Shown: positions 1 through 12,307 of the stretch, in pieces
Position numbering within the stretch: the stretch's first letter is position 1
How the letters are laid out: each line of letters begins with the position of its first letter
DNA from: Zygnema cylindricum
Lineage: Eukaryota; Streptophyta; Zygnematophyceae; Zygnematales; Zygnemataceae
Direction of reading: 5' to 3'
Assembly (NCBI GenBank): GCA_037447655.1
Contig: JBBHKE010001486.1
Span: 295,875 to 359,874 of the forward strand
DNA: 64,000 nucleotides
The notes under the pieces: model-generated
What the model was told of the DNA's origin: nothing
The model's database searches: none
The model's input: the letters and a program-made list of their open reading frames with translations, nothing else
Program-made: the position numbers and the translations under genes

Positions 1-159
1 TCTTTAAGGTGACTTCAGAGATGGCTCAATGACATGTTCCACACAATGTTGGACCCCTTCTCTCTGCGGCTCGCCTTGTCGCTGTTACTAAGCCTGCTGG
101 GGGGAATTCGCCCAATTGCTATTGGTGAGGTGTTGCGCCGTTTGGTCGCTCGCGCGATG

Positions 160-1203
160 TGTATTCAACTCCAAGGGGCCTTCCATGACCATTTCTCACC
201 GCACTAGTTCGGCGTTGGTACAAAGGGGGGTTGTGAGGAGGTTGTTCATGGTCTTCAGGCTGTTGTAGATCTCCATCCGGATTGGTTGGTCCTTCAGGTA
301 GATGTTGTTAACGCCTTAAACACTGTCAACCGTAATGCTATCTTCCGAGAATTGTAGCATGCTCCATGTCCTACAAACCATGTTTTCCCTTTTGTTCATG
401 CATTTTTTTCTCGCCCAAGCTCCCTCATCTTTCCTCTTGGCGGTCTCTTTAGTGAGGTTGCCACTTTGGAGTCTGCAACTGGCACCCGCCAAAGAGATCC
501 TTTGGGGGGGGCTCTTTTTGTATTGGCTTGCCTTCAAGCTTTACGTGACTCTGCTACGACTTTCCCTGGTTTTTAATTCCCTTCCATTGCGGATGATATT
601 GTAGGCCCTCGTGACCAAGTTTAACCCGCCTTTTCCCATTTTGTGGAGCAACTTTATAGGATTGTGGCTTGGTGTCCGTAAGGCTTACCTTTGGACTTCC
701 CTAATCTTGTGTGTTTTTTTCGAATTGCATCTTCGACAGACGATATTAAAGCTTTAGGTTCTCCTATCGGTGCCCTATCATTTCTGAGCCAAGTTGTCAT
801 TGATGCTTTGTTGGAGGACCTCTCGCACTCTGATGACCTTCCTAAGATCTCTGACTCCCAAATGGCATTGAAAATCCTCACTCGTTATTTTTCTTAACGA
901 TCCTTCTATCTTGTACGGATATTACCACCAACAGCTCCATTTTTGTCCTCTTTAAAAGATTGTGACGATCGACATTTTAGTGTTCTCCATCACCTCGTTG
1001 GGCATAAGATTTTTGATCAGCCAAAGGGCTCATTGGCACGCCGTCAAGCTGGCCTTCCAATTTCCAACGGGGGTTTAGGTTTGATTCCGGTGGCTCAAGT
1101 TACTGCAGGGGCTTATTTGGGTAGTTCGGTGTTTTGTGGCGCCCGCCATCACTTCCCGTTTTATAGCAAACGATGTTCCCATTCTAGCCTAAGTCATCAC
1201 TAG
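160..1203 (+). pseudogene. Reverse transcriptase remnant of the LINE
   Basis: RT palm and thumb pieces lie in at least two frames. The first aspartate block (VDVVNALNT, usually DxxNAFN) is near 300-330, DPLGGALFVLACLQAL near 500-535, and the ADD catalytic pair near 588-600. The thumb with LARRQAGLPISNGGLGL is in frame at 943-1203. An internal stop follows the GVGTKGG region and frame changes separate the motifs. No intact product is possible. Confidence 0.75.
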
Positions 1204-1416
1204 AGTAGAGGACAATCTTTTTCCCTTTCACCAAGCTCTTCTCTGAGCTCGTGCACTCCTACCGCTTGATGCCTGAAACGAAGTTCCACATTTTCCGTCT
1301 CTTATTGCTAACAACAACTTCCATTTCCAACAACGCATATCCGAGCAGTTAGCACTCGCGGAATTCCATGATCTATTAAACGCGCTACTTCGGCTCAATC
1401 GCGTGCTCGTTTACGC

Positions 1417-2199
1417 TTGTGTTCTAGGTCGGGAGTTGGTGCATGGTTACAGGCAACGCTCGTTTTTTCAATTCTTCGTCTGGCGTTTTACCAGTTCACC
1501 TTTGCTACATGCCTTCTTTTGGGTTTGCCTCACTTCTCGCTTCTTGGGCGCCCCGAGTCTGTTTGTAACCAATCAATTAACTTTGACGACATATATTTAC
1601 TTGGTTTCTCACGGGGGGGTGAACGTATAGTCCCGCATGATTTGGTTCAGGATGCGATTGTTGCGATTGGCGTCGAAGCAGGCTACACTGTGAAGCGGGA
1701 AGTTTACCATATCTTACCTCCTCGTTCCCAATTTAGTGGTCTCCGAAGTCTTCAGGTAGACTTAGTTTTCTTCCACGGGTTTGGGTGAACCTTGGGTGAT
1801 GTGGTCCTTACTGATCCGATTGGGACCCACGTTTCTTCTCGCGCAATAGTACATACAGGCGTGGCGGCTCGGGTCGCAGCGCAAAGGGATTACGCTCACC
1901 GAGAACCAGCGGACCAATTTGTCCCATTTGCATCAGATATTTTTGGTTCTTTGAACAAGTCTTTCAATGATTTTCTCCGCAACTGTGCTAAGAAAGCTTT
2001 TGAATCAAGGGGTCTAAGGAGTTTTCTCCTAAGTCTTCTCGTTTCTTTTTACCGCCAGCCTGTATCACTTGCCCTTCAACGAGCTCAAGCTGAGGCCCTT
2101 CTCCGTCAAAGCACGGTGGCGGATGATGGGCGTGGCCTCCTAGACCTTCCTCCTCGAGATCTAGTCCACATCCAGGATCTTTGGGGGTGTGGAATTTAG
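1417..2199 (+). pseudogene. LINE ORF C-terminal domain, possibly restriction-like endonuclease
   Basis: One frame runs across a single TGA at 1786-1788. It begins RSGVGAWLQA, typical of the segment downstream of RT in plant and algal LINE-like elements. It contains GGER..PHDLV and RSLQVDLVF followed by VVLTDPIG. The spaced Asp residues and the FVPFASDIFGSL block resemble the C-terminal nuclease-like region of RT proteins in algae and early plants. The nuclease label is inference from the D..VxxDP pattern, not proof. The copy carries at least one nonsense codon. Confidence 0.55.
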
Positions 2200-2447
2200 C
2201 TTGTTAGGGTTGTGGGGCATCATGTAGAGTGGTTTTTTCTTTTTTTGTCTTGTCATCTTTGGTATTTTGTTTAGTCTTGCCAGTTGGCCCATTGCCTTTG
2301 GTTTCCTCATTTATTTGTTTTGTTTTGTTTTAGCAATTGTTGGCTCTTGTAGTCTTTAAATGTGCTTTGTCTTTTTTTTATCCCCTTTGTACTTTGATGG
2401 TTTTTCCATTGCACTTTCTGGAATAAAGTTTAAAAAAAAAGCAAAAT

Positions 2448-3110
2448 GTTCAACGTCCCAAGACAATATTGATGACAAATATAAAACATATCCTGTTGGA
2501 TCGACCATCTAGTATCACATTCTGAGACTTCGCCGATATGTCCGATTCAAGAAAAGTAGAAAAGTAGAAAACGAAACTGTTTGTTGCGCAAAATGCCATT
2601 TGGTATGTTTTTCAAAGATTCGGCTTAATATGATATTAGTACTGTGTACACCATCATCCATACGATTCTTTATTCGAAATATCTGCAGGATACTTTATCT
2701 GTATTTGTAAAAAAGTAAAAAACTGGTGCACTGCACAATACACATGCAGTTATGCACGCACCCAATCATTTTTTGTACTATTCGACTGTGCCGTACTCCA
2801 ATCTTGTACTTTTCTGCTCTGAATATATATTCTGTACGTTCCCCTAACTGTGTTTCGCAGTCCAATTTCGAACAAAATGTTGACGCGTGGATGGTCGTTT
2901 TCTCTGCTTTCTCATGTCGTCTTTTATTGGCGACTTTTCCAATAATCTTGTACATGCTCCTGTCACTCTCCGCCACGTTGCAAAGTGGTCCCCAGCTCCT
3001 TGGAATATCACTCTTCCCGACGCCACGGTCGATACCGTGCTTACTTCAAAACAATGTTCCTTCGCCACGCGGCGCCTGGTTACATGTTCTCATTGTTCGC
3101 ACGCGCAGGA
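2448..3110. other. Intergenic, upstream of oleosin
   Basis: No convincing coding sequence. The open frames here are short, lack family motifs and differ between strands. It probably holds distal oleosin promoter sequence. Confidence 0.5.
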
Positions 3111-3121
3111 CACGTCACGTG
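3111..3121 (+). promoter_or_regulatory. Paired ABRE/G-box upstream of oleosin
   Basis: CACGTC (3111-3116) overlaps CACGTG (3116-3121), giving two ACGT cores 5 bp apart, about 60 bp upstream of the TATA box and 185 bp upstream of the start codon. Adjacent ACGT cores are the known arrangement of abscisic-acid-responsive elements bound by group A bZIP factors, and seed/stress oleosin promoters use them. The site is directly visible; its use is inferred. Confidence 0.6.
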
Positions 3122-3176
3122 GAAGTCTAAAATGCTGCCAACATAGAAAGGAGAGCTATTGCCATTCTGTTGTAAC

Positions 3177-3184
3177 TATATAAA
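3177..3184 (+). promoter_or_regulatory. TATA box of oleosin
   Basis: TATATAAA within a CTATATAAAGG context, 121 bp before the start codon. This implies a short leader of roughly 90-100 nt. Confidence 0.65.
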
Positions 3185-3304
3185 GGAAGCTGCATCACTG
3201 AATGTTAATCAGAGTCTTTCTACTGCCTTCCAGCAATCTAAATCTTCTTATCTTCTCCAGCAATCACTTTCTTATACCTTTTGTAAATTTATCTTCTTTG
3301 AGCA

Positions 3305-4442
3305 ATGGCAGACCGTGTACGAGCTTATGGAGGAGATGACTCAGTCCAGTGGAGGTGGAGGTAGGCAATAATAGGCTCAGTCTCTTTCTTCTGTTTACTA
3401 TCTGTCACTGATTCTTTGTTTTAATTTGGAAGTATTTGAGAGCTGTACTGGTTGCTGCTGCTCCTGCAGTTTTCTTTCTATTCTTTCTATAGTTTAGGAG
3501 TGAAAACAAAATTTTGTGATCGCTTGCTGTTAGGGTTATGTAAGATATCTTGTTACGGGCGATTTCCTTTTCTTTTTCTACGCTACTAAATCAAATGTTA
3601 TAAAATTGAATTAAGAATTAAAATCTTATTTATATCAGTGGCTTTATCAGTGGCTTATTAAGAACGTTTTACTTGACTATTTGAGCTCCTAACGCGAACA
3701 TGCGTTTGTATGCTGGGTAAAAGATGCAATATTTGCTGGTTGGCTGTTTTTAACGTTTATGTTTTTTACTGGATTGCAGGGATATCATTACCTCTGTCGC
3801 CCTCTTTGGAGTTCTTGCGACTGTTGCAACAGTAACCACTGTCGTTGGTGGAGGGCTTCTCATCTTTTTCAGCCCTGTGCTCCTTTTCTTCAGTCCAGTG
3901 TTGGTCCCACTGGCAATCTTTTTGACTGTCACTGGAGGTACACTTTCCTTCTCTCTCTCGCTATCTCCCTCTCTCTCTCTCTCTCTGTTTCCTTTTTTCT
4001 CTCTTCCTCTCTCTCTCCCCGTTCAGAATTGCTGCTTCTGCAAAAAAAACTTCCTCGCTCAGTACTTTTTATTTATAAAATGCAGGAGGATTTGTCGCCT
4101 TCCTCGGATTCATCGGTTCCCTCTTCTGGTTTTACCGTTACTGGACCGGAGCTCGTCCTATTGGATCTGACCAGGTTGACTCTGCCACCGGAAAGGTGAA
4201 GCAGACCACTTCTTACTTCACCGACAAAGTTGGTGACCTGACCGGATATGGTCAGCACAAGGTAATTTCCTTTCACATTCATGAAAGTTGCTTAAAGCTG
4301 CTTAGTGCTCTTATTGTTTCTAGATTTTTTTAAAATTAGTGTTGTGCTTTTCTTTTTCTGTGCTCTAATTATGTATTTTATTGTACCACAGGCTTCTGAG
4401 ACCTACGGTCGTCTTTCCGAGAAGGTTAGTGGTGCCGCATAA
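3305..4442 (+). CDS. Oleosin, oil-body structural protein (4 exons)
   Basis: Exons are 3305-3360, 3780-3937, 4086-4261 and 4392-4442; all three introns have GT-AG ends and the joined frame is open for 146 residues. A hydrophilic N-terminus of about 20 residues is followed by a long hydrophobic hairpin (about 21-85). Its centre has the oleosin proline knot PX5SPX3P (P51, S57, P58, P62: PVLLFFSPVLVP). A short amphipathic C-terminal tail follows. Oleosins coat lipid droplets through this hairpin and prevent their fusion. At 146 residues it is a small oleosin like those of algae, non-seed plants and pollen, without the long C-terminal insertion of seed H-oleosins. The start is chosen as the first ATG after a TATA box. 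The paired ABRE upstream suggests ABA or drying control. Intron 2 carries a CT-rich microsatellite. Confidence 0.93.
3950..4019 (+). repeat. CT-rich microsatellite in oleosin intron 2
   Basis: Pyrimidine tract dominated by (CT)n inside the 148-bp second intron, ahead of its acceptor at 4084-4085. Confidence 0.8.
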
Positions 4443-7261
4443 ATCGAGTCACATACGAGGATTTTAAATTAGACTTAGAACCGGCGGTGGAGGCGGTCTA
4501 GTCTACTTTGTACTGTATGAGCACATGTATAGACGTGGCACAATATGTAGATACATGTTGTCTGGGTAATGGTCAACTCGTAGCACATAAGCTATGTAGT
4601 GGAACTGATGTAGTGGAAATCAGCAAGCTGTCAGTTTTTGGGACGTAAATGTGTTTGAGCCAGGATGTAAGATGGTCAATGTTGGTAACAATGAATTAAA
4701 AAAACTGGCTTTCGGGAAAAAAAAATCTTTTTGTGGTGATGACTCTTATGTTGTCTTTGGATTGGACATTGTGTATTACTGTGCAATTGTACTTTGTACT
4801 TTGCGATACTGTAACTGACTTGTTACTGTTGGTGAAATCTGAATTGCGAAGCTGGTTGTTGCTGAATTGCAATTTGTAATTTTTTCCTCTTGTATCTCTA
4901 GAAGCTGAATATTGTGGTAAGCCTCAATATTAATAATTTACAGTAGCGCCTGATCGTTCCCGAGTTCGGACAGTTTATTGATTAGTGGATTTGATCAGTG
5001 GTGATTGTTTAATCCTTAGGTTTTCCTTCTTCAATTCAAGTTATCAACACACTAAAAGTTAACTGAGAAAGGGAAATCCTCCACTGATAAATTGTTGGAG
5101 TGGTCGAATCTCCTGTCTCACGATAGTGGGTTCTTATGTTACAAGTTAGACTTTTATGTTAATTGTTTTGGCAATCGTCATTTCTTGCTGCGGGTAAAAC
5201 TTCAATAACTTCAATGTGAAAGCTAACTTTTTCAAGATTTCTTTTCCTCGCTTTAGAGAAATTTAGTATACTACAAAATGCTCAAAACTTGAATCGGATG
5301 ACAATTCCACTGAAAATGAAAACGTTTTCTGTGCATTTGATAGCTATTGAACTGCTAGAATATTATATTACCTTTCATTTGCACGGGATACATCTGGAAA
5401 GTACATCTTCAGTGGTCATATGGTAGTGAAAGATACTGAGAATATACACATTAAACCCGATTAGTGCTTTTCTGCATTGTAAAGGCTTAAAATGTGAGAC
5501 TTTTGTGTAATTGCTTGGAAATGTTGGAAATATTTCGAAACTGCTTGCAATCTTACAATGAAAATTATCTTGGAGGTGAAGCGTCGCTTTTGCCATCTCG
5601 TTGCTCCGGCTCAGATATATGGGCATAGGAAAATGTTGGAAATACCCAACATCCTTACATTCATATCACATTTTAAATGCCAGAAAGAGGGGGAGGGAGG
5701 AGACAGAAGGGGGGGGGATCTGAAAGGTGAAGTATTATATTGTGCATTGAAATCAATACTTAGGAATGTTATCACACTGGTCATAACGTATGTTGATTCT
5801 TCAACAGCGGTGAAAGATGTAACATAAATCTCAAACTATGGACAGGGAGCAGGTCGCCAAATGGGATCATTATTGTTTAATATATGTTCCCTTTTGCCGT
5901 GAGCTTTAAAGGGCGATAATCGTTTACACCTCAAATGGGATAATAATAGTTTAAACTACATAGACAAGCAATATAATTGACCGTTTGGGGTAACATTGTC
6001 TGCTGAATTGCTGAGTTGATTCATATGCTGTCGGTGAGTTAGTATCATTTGATATTTAAATTGATTTTGATTTTTGTTTTTTTACATTTTTCACCTCCAA
6101 ATTTTCTGTTTTTTTTTTTCGTTTACCATACTGAGATGGTTTTCTAAAGCTTGATTTCGTAAAGCTTAGTATACTTGATACATGACATCATGCATTCCTG
6201 TCACGACTGAAAATCCCATTAACGGAGAAAAAACAAAAAAAAACAAAAAAGATTAAAAACATATTGGTGGGATTTTGTAAATTCAACACAAAACGTGGGA
6301 ACCGTTTTCACTAATTTTCTGTGAGTAATTTTTTTAACAATTTCCACTCAGGGAAGTGATGAGATTGTAGATGGTAAATATCAAGACAAGGAGCATTTTT
6401 GTTTCCATGCAAGTAAAAACATAGAAAATGGTGAAAATCCTTTCTTTACACTTATGTACATTGGTGAAGAAATACAAATTGTGACATCATCACTGCTTCA
6501 AAGTAAATTACGAGACAAAAGTCGACTTCTATATTCACAGTTTCCCAATGAGCCGAGGTGGACAAAGCCCGATAACACCTACAATACAGAGGAAGAGGAA
6601 TACCATAAGGAAAACGTTCGGTTTATAAATGAGGGCTTGTATATATTGTATATATTTCTGACACCAACAAGAAAGGAGAAACAACATACGTATCGTAACA
6701 CTGAAAAAAGGCAGGAAATATCGCCTCTATGTAAGGTTTTGCAACCTATCTCAATCGAGATAGGAAAAGAAATGACATTATCGAATCAACCCGTTGTAGT
6801 AAGAATAGAATATCGTATAAGAATCTGAATAGGGCCAATCACTCCCTCTCTCTACCACATTAGGTTCAAATCCATACTAATGATGGATGTAGATTACTCG
6901 TGTTTTGAGAGGGGCAAATAGCCATCCATTTAAAGTATCGGCCCTCCTTGAAATTGACCGCACGAAATTAAACAATACATGGTAGAATACGTTACCACAT
7001 GATAGTATACGGAATATAGAGTACGCATACTGTATGAGCATTCCGTATGATACGTATAGCAAGCAAAGTGTTACGTGCATTTGTTGTGTGTTCCGCAGAT
7101 AATATACATATACTTACACGTACGTATAAGTTATATAATATTTTTATATATATCTAAAAAAAACAAAAAAAAGTACTCGAATGAGAGCTATCTCAACTCT
7201 GATAAAGAAATGAAAGGTGTACTAAAGTGGATATTTGATCCTCACTAAAATATGTACTCAC
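4443..7261. other. Oleosin 3' flank and end of SOD gene, no resolved gene
   Basis: AT-rich, with no supported coding region. The oleosin 3' UTR should lie at the left. The terminal SOD exon must lie on the minus strand somewhere below 7262 but was not resolved. One weak candidate ends near 6833: on the minus strand it reads GVIGPIQIL after a purine-rich, poor acceptor and adds one residue to the expected Cys-Gly-Val-Ile-Gly. Confidence 0.4.
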
Positions 7262-8160
7262 CGCAAAGAATTCGCCCGCCCGCATTGCCGGTAGTCAGAC
7301 TTAGTTCGTGGTTTCCTGTAATAAAACGTACACAAAAAGACAAAAAACAGACAGAAACGGAAAAATAAACAAAGCAGAGCTTTTTTTTTATTTTCAAAAA
7401 AAGAAGTGGATGAAGATTTCAGTTCATTACATCGTTTCCCCCCAAAAAACAGGGAAAATTTCCACAAATTTTCAAATTTGGGTTTTACTCCTTTAAACGA
7501 ATGATTATTCAAAGATACTCCAATTTGAGGATTTGGAACATGAATTTTACTTACTTTTCGAACAAAATTACTATATTAAAAGAATGAATCTGAATGAAAA
7601 AGAAAGAAAAAGAAAAGATGTCTATTTTATACCATCTAAACACACAATATCTCCAATAAACCCTTTACAAACCTCCTTTGTACCGACCCACACTCATCTT
7701 TTCGTGCCCATTTGTACATATACACCCGTTTTTACCAATTTATACCCCATTTGTAACCAATTTATGCCTATTTACACCCCTAAAATTTACTTACATATAT
7801 CAACCAATATGCATTAATACATAATAAACCAAGAACTCCCCATTTATACCAATATACATACATATATTTATACCTATTTATACCCATCTTTTCTCACCTT
7901 TTCCAAGGTCGTCTTCGTCTGCGTGTATTACAACCGCTCGCCCGATAATGGAATCCGTTCCAGACAACGGAATCTGTTAGACAACAAAACGTTTCCATGA
8001 GACGGAACAGATTATGTTCTCAACATATAATATATGAATGCCCTTATATATCATATCACTATTTATAGGAACATGTTCCTTGGCATAACATAAATAACAA
8101 GAATTAAAAAGAGAACTCCATCATAACTTCATTGAAAGCAAGTTTTTCCCAAACTATACT

Positions 8161-8204
<44 letters not shown>

Positions 8205-10377
8205 GGAGGGTGGGATGTCAAAAAAAGGGGAGTCAGAGAACGTGGTGAAGGGAAAAAAGAAAATAAAAAAAAGGCACACAACAAACCTGAAAATCTTTGA
8301 AAGACGCTTCAGCGATGCCTGCCCCCCCAGAAAAAAAAAAAAAAACACGCACTTTCAGACGAACGAAAAGTTTATAAGGAAAAAAAAAGTGCACATGTAA
8401 ACAAACTATTGCTGTACATGGCACCGAATTTGAGAATTCTACCGTCGACAAAATTTCATACGATAACATTTCAAACTATATAATATCGTGCACATATTTA
8501 TTTTATACATCAACACACGATACGGAATATGTCGATAGTACAGAGGGATATCTCTCCCTCTCTCTTAAAAACCCTTTTAAGAACAAATTATGGTAAATTC
8601 ATAAAAAAAGTCGTATAATAGTATAGAGGTACCTCTCTTCCTCTCTCCCTCCCCCTCCCTCTCGCTCTTCCCCTCCCCCTCCCTCTCGCTCTTCCCCTCC
8701 CCCTCTCCCTCCCTCTCTCTCCCCCCCTCACTATTTTCCATCGAAAACCTCACCGTCCCCCCCAGCTGTCACATTCCCGAGATCGCCAGCGTGCCGAATT
8801 TTGTCCTGTTGTGCCCCGTGATTCATTTTTCTGGGGTTGAAATGGGGCCCTATTTTTGAGCAAATTAAAAAAAAGGGATACATAAATTAGTGTGGAAAAC
8901 GTGAATTTCGAGCGAATATGTGTAACAATTTGGTGCTGGAAACAAAATTTGGTGTGGATCCGAAAAGATTTCGCAAAAGTTTGCCTTTTTAAATGAGGCA
9001 CTATTTCCAAGCAAATCTTTTAAGAATCGAAAACATAGATTAGTGTGGAAAACAAACATGAACTAGTGCGAATATTATTAATGATATAGTGTGGGAAACA
9101 GAAATTAGGGTGGACAACAAAGGAACCGGACAAAGAATTGCAAAATTTAGCTTAAACTTGACGCCCTATTTCCATGCAACTAATTAAATAGTAAAAAATG
9201 GTCAAATACATTATTGTGGTCAACATAAATTATTGTAGAAAACAAAAGACACCGACAAGAGACAGAGAGAGAGAGAGAGAAAGAGAGAGAGATTTAAATT
9301 TCATGTAAATTTTTCATAGTGTGGAACACAAGTTCCAGACATCCCGACAAGATTTAAAAAACCTCACTTTTTATTGAATACACAAATTAGAGTGGATGTA
9401 AAGCATCCAAACGTTTTTTTTTCTAAAAGGATACGGAAACGGGTGAGGCGTTATTAATAGGATAAATAAATTTGTCTGGATTTTTAAATGGATATAGAAG
9501 TTAGTTGGTTTGGTTTTGTAAGAGAGTACAAAAACAATTTGTTTTTTAAAGAATACTGAAATTATCTCTCCCTCTTTCACCCCATTTAATCCACCACACT
9601 CCCTTCTCCCCCTCAGGTACACCGTGTACGATTATGAGTGTTAATGAAAATATATTGGTGCCCCTAATTATACCCCTCGAGCCTAAAATACTATCAACCA
9701 CAATAATTGGTTATTTTTTCTTAACAGAAATTCTTTAAATAGTTTAGAATCAACCACGTCATCTGAAACTAAATTAGAATCAATAACACTAATAGAACCC
9801 CGAAACTGTTAAATTCTTTACTTTTTTAAATTAGAATCAATTGCACTAATATAAACCCGATGTTAATAATTTCGTTACTCCTATGGAATTAGGCTTAATA
9901 GCACTAATATAAAATCCCAGACTGAAGATATGTTTACTTTTGTAAATGCAGTAATATAAACCCCACCTTACTCGAAATTTCTTTACTCTAATATAAACCC
10001 TACGTTAATAACTCCTTAGGGTTTCTTAACTCTAATAATGATTCAAGGTGAACAATAATATATAATTTTTCGACGGACCTGTTGAAATGCATCCGTTGGT
10101 CGTGTCTCCAAACTCATGCTGCAAGGAAAAGGACAAAAAAATAGAAACCAAGAAATATATGAAAACCACAACCATTCCAAGTTTTTCTTTTGACATGTTT
10201 TGTGCAATGCTCTTCATTTTTATAAACATAAAGACAATCTCTTCACAAAAAAATATTATATGCATGCATACCCATGTCTTTTTATACATAAATATATGAA
10301 ATGAAAATGAATAATTATACATAGTACAGGTATATTACATATGTATACATGTAATACACACACATCGTGGCACACGT

Positions 10378-10427
<50 letters not shown>

Positions 10428-12216
10428 ATATATGTATTCTTAAAATGAGAACGAATGATCATATATATTATATGCATAATATATATGTATATATAACACA
10501 TATATATTTGTGTATGCATGTATTCTTTCTGTACGTATATGCATGCATTCTTTATTAAATATATTATACATACTATATGATTTAAATCAATAATATACAT
10601 AGAAATTAAATAGAAAATCTCGACACCACAAACAAGCAAAAACCAAAATAAAATTTTTGCATGCAGGTCCTCAAACTGTGAAAATTTTGATTTTTATCCG
10701 AAAGTACATATCGTAATTAGTCTGGCCAAACTATTAGATGCAAGAGCAATTTATTAATTAATTATTAACTAAAACTATCAACTATAAACTTGTAACTCTT
10801 AACTATTAACTTGTAACAATTAACTACTAGATGAAAAAACCACTTCATGTTCACAAAAAAAAGGGTAAATGATAAACCTTATATCCCTATACATAGTGAA
10901 TAATTAATGCTAAAGCCGATATAGTACTAAATACGCTAAATGTTTTGCCACATGGCTCGTTTTGGGCCACTTAAACAACAATTTTATTTAACACAGTTTC
11001 AAGATTTTGGGGGAAAAAAACACTCTGGAATAAGAGTTATTAGTAGGAATAGCCAAGGGCAATGTAGTCACACAATCTGAATCTACTCATGTTGTTTTCT
11101 TTTGTACATTTTCGTGATTAAATGGTAATCTATGTACGATTCCTATGATTACTCACAGTCAGGAGTGAATTTTTTAGTATGCGTTTTTAGGCCATAGCCC
11201 GGAAAAAAAATGCAAAAAAGAAGAATAGCAATGCAATGCAATTTGTTCGAAAAACTAATTCACTAGACCGGCATCATGAGCCCTTTTTATCCAAGTCAAT
11301 TAACTTTTTTTAAATACTAATTTAGTGCAAGGGAAACGTGGGAAATGACCTGTAGTACACTCTTAAATAGTGTTATCACCAATATTTTGTGATTCTTAGT
11401 CAAAAAAGGCCGCAAAAGAACTAGAGTTAAAAACTTTCATACTAATAAATATAATTTAAGCGCGGGTTTTTTAGACCAAAATCATACATTAATGTTAATA
11501 ACAATGGCATTTAGGTAAGTGGCCCAAAATGAGCCAGGTGGCAAAACATAACTTAGTGTAGTTAATTTCAGAAAAGTGTTATCGTTAACAATTCACTAAC
11601 GCTCATAGTAAATGCAAGGTGTAGTTTTTTTCAGTAAAAACTGACTCACCACATGGAAGCCATGTTTGCCAGGGGACAAACCCTTCACTTGTATTTGGAC
11701 CAAAGTAGGACCTGCATTTCTCCACCTTCTCCTATCGTGTTTTTTAGGTTTTTTGCAATACAAACAATATATATAACACACAAATGCATGTGTTTACATG
11801 AAACATGTAACATACAATAAGGCCTCTGTTTTGAAAAGGAAGGCATTTGATACAAAATGTGCAATTTGTCAAATGTTTCACCAAAGTAAGAGATGAAGTT
11901 GGTTTCTTCAATTCAAGTGAATGGCTATAATGGTTCGGAATTTTGTTTTTGTTTTTGTTTTTTCTGTTTAGTAACTCGAATGACGTCAATGGTTGTTTTC
12001 TTGCAGCAGAATTTGCAATTGCAAAAAGGAGAACAATTCAGTGTCAAAGGAAATGAACATAGAGGGAGGAAAAAAACCAGCGACAAAAGAGAGCAAGAAG
12101 AGGGGCGCCAGATCAAAGTATCGAGAGAGAGACTCACCATTCCCTTCCTGTAAGAAGTACACAGTTCCCTCTTCTCCATCAGAACCTTTGAGAGATGCCA
12201 CAGCTGCCTTGGAAGC
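7262..12216 (-). CDS. CSD2-like: Cu/Zn superoxide dismutase, plastid type (7 exons found; ends missing)
   Basis: Minus-strand exons, all with GT-AG ends and matching phases: 12216-12138, 11711-11650, 10118-10079, 8849-8754, 8318-8287, 7973-7898 and 7315-7262, together about 146 residues. The enzyme dismutates superoxide to peroxide and oxygen. Copper ligands appear in GFHVH and VVIHAD, the bridging His in GPHFNP, zinc ligands in MNHG and RHAGDLG, and the disulfide Cys in NGCIST and [23 protein letters not shown] and [12 protein letters not shown] resemble the chloroplast isoform. The first exon found opens [11 protein letters not shown] after a pyrimidine-rich acceptor, so a transit-peptide exon probably lies upstream. 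An in-frame ATG at 12249 could instead give a short cytosolic start. The final exon (Gly-Val-Ile-Gly...) was not placed. Introns are long and microsatellite-rich. All metal ligands are present, so the gene looks functional. Confidence 0.9.
8162..8202. repeat. (TA)n microsatellite in SOD intron
   Basis: Near-pure TA dinucleotide run in the intron between SOD exons 8318-8287 and 7973-7898. Confidence 0.9.
8630..8735. repeat. CT-rich tandem tract in SOD intron
   Basis: Pyrimidine-only tract built of repeated CCCTCCCTCTCGCTCTTCC-like units. It reads as GA-rich on the SOD coding strand and starts within about 20 bp of the donor at 8753. Confidence 0.8.
9257..9293. repeat. (GA)n microsatellite in SOD intron
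   Basis: GAGAGA run interrupted by a single AA, inside the 10079-8849 intron. Confidence 0.8.
10377..10427. repeat. (TG)n microsatellite in SOD intron
   Basis: Long (GT)n/(TG)n run within the intron between exons 11711-11650 and 10118-10079, flanked by alternating TA/TG/CA sequence. Confidence 0.9.
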
Positions 12217-12307
12217 CTGCAAAAAAACTGGAAAGCCAGTGAGATGCAAGTGACGTCACTCCAACCTAGGAAACATTTTACACTGCACATAAGCTCCGTA
12301 CACATTA

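Larger units (their letters stand above)
1..2447 (+). mobile_element. Non-LTR retrotransposon, 5'-truncated and decayed
   Basis: The stretch reads as the 3' part of a non-LTR (LINE-type) retrotransposon in several broken plus-strand frames. Visible parts in order are reverse transcriptase fingers (FGVGTKGG, then VDVVNALNTVNR), the QGDP-like DPLGGALF block, the catalytic ADD block (SIADDIV), a thumb (ARRQAGLPISNGGLGL), the downstream GAWLQA motif and a C-terminal domain with VVLTDPIG. It ends in an AATAAA signal and an A-rich tail near 2423-2447, as expected for target-primed insertion. Frameshifts and stops break every domain, so the copy is dead. The 5' end lies outside the window. The family order is known; the assignment to a clade is inference. 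Confidence 0.8.

Noticed and set aside
6454-6828. 124-residue plus-strand open frame
   Set aside because: AT-rich, with no recognisable motif, intron or promoter, and it may overlap the SOD 3' end on the other strand. Not supported as a gene.
6780-6833. Candidate last SOD exon reading GVIGPIQIL on the minus strand
   Set aside because: The acceptor context is purine-rich, the phase that preserves Val-Ile-Gly adds an extra Glu, and the tail does not look like the family end. Kept only as a weak candidate.
8154-8348. Minus-strand frame ending in (YI)n
   Set aside because: Translation of the (TA)n microsatellite inside a SOD intron.
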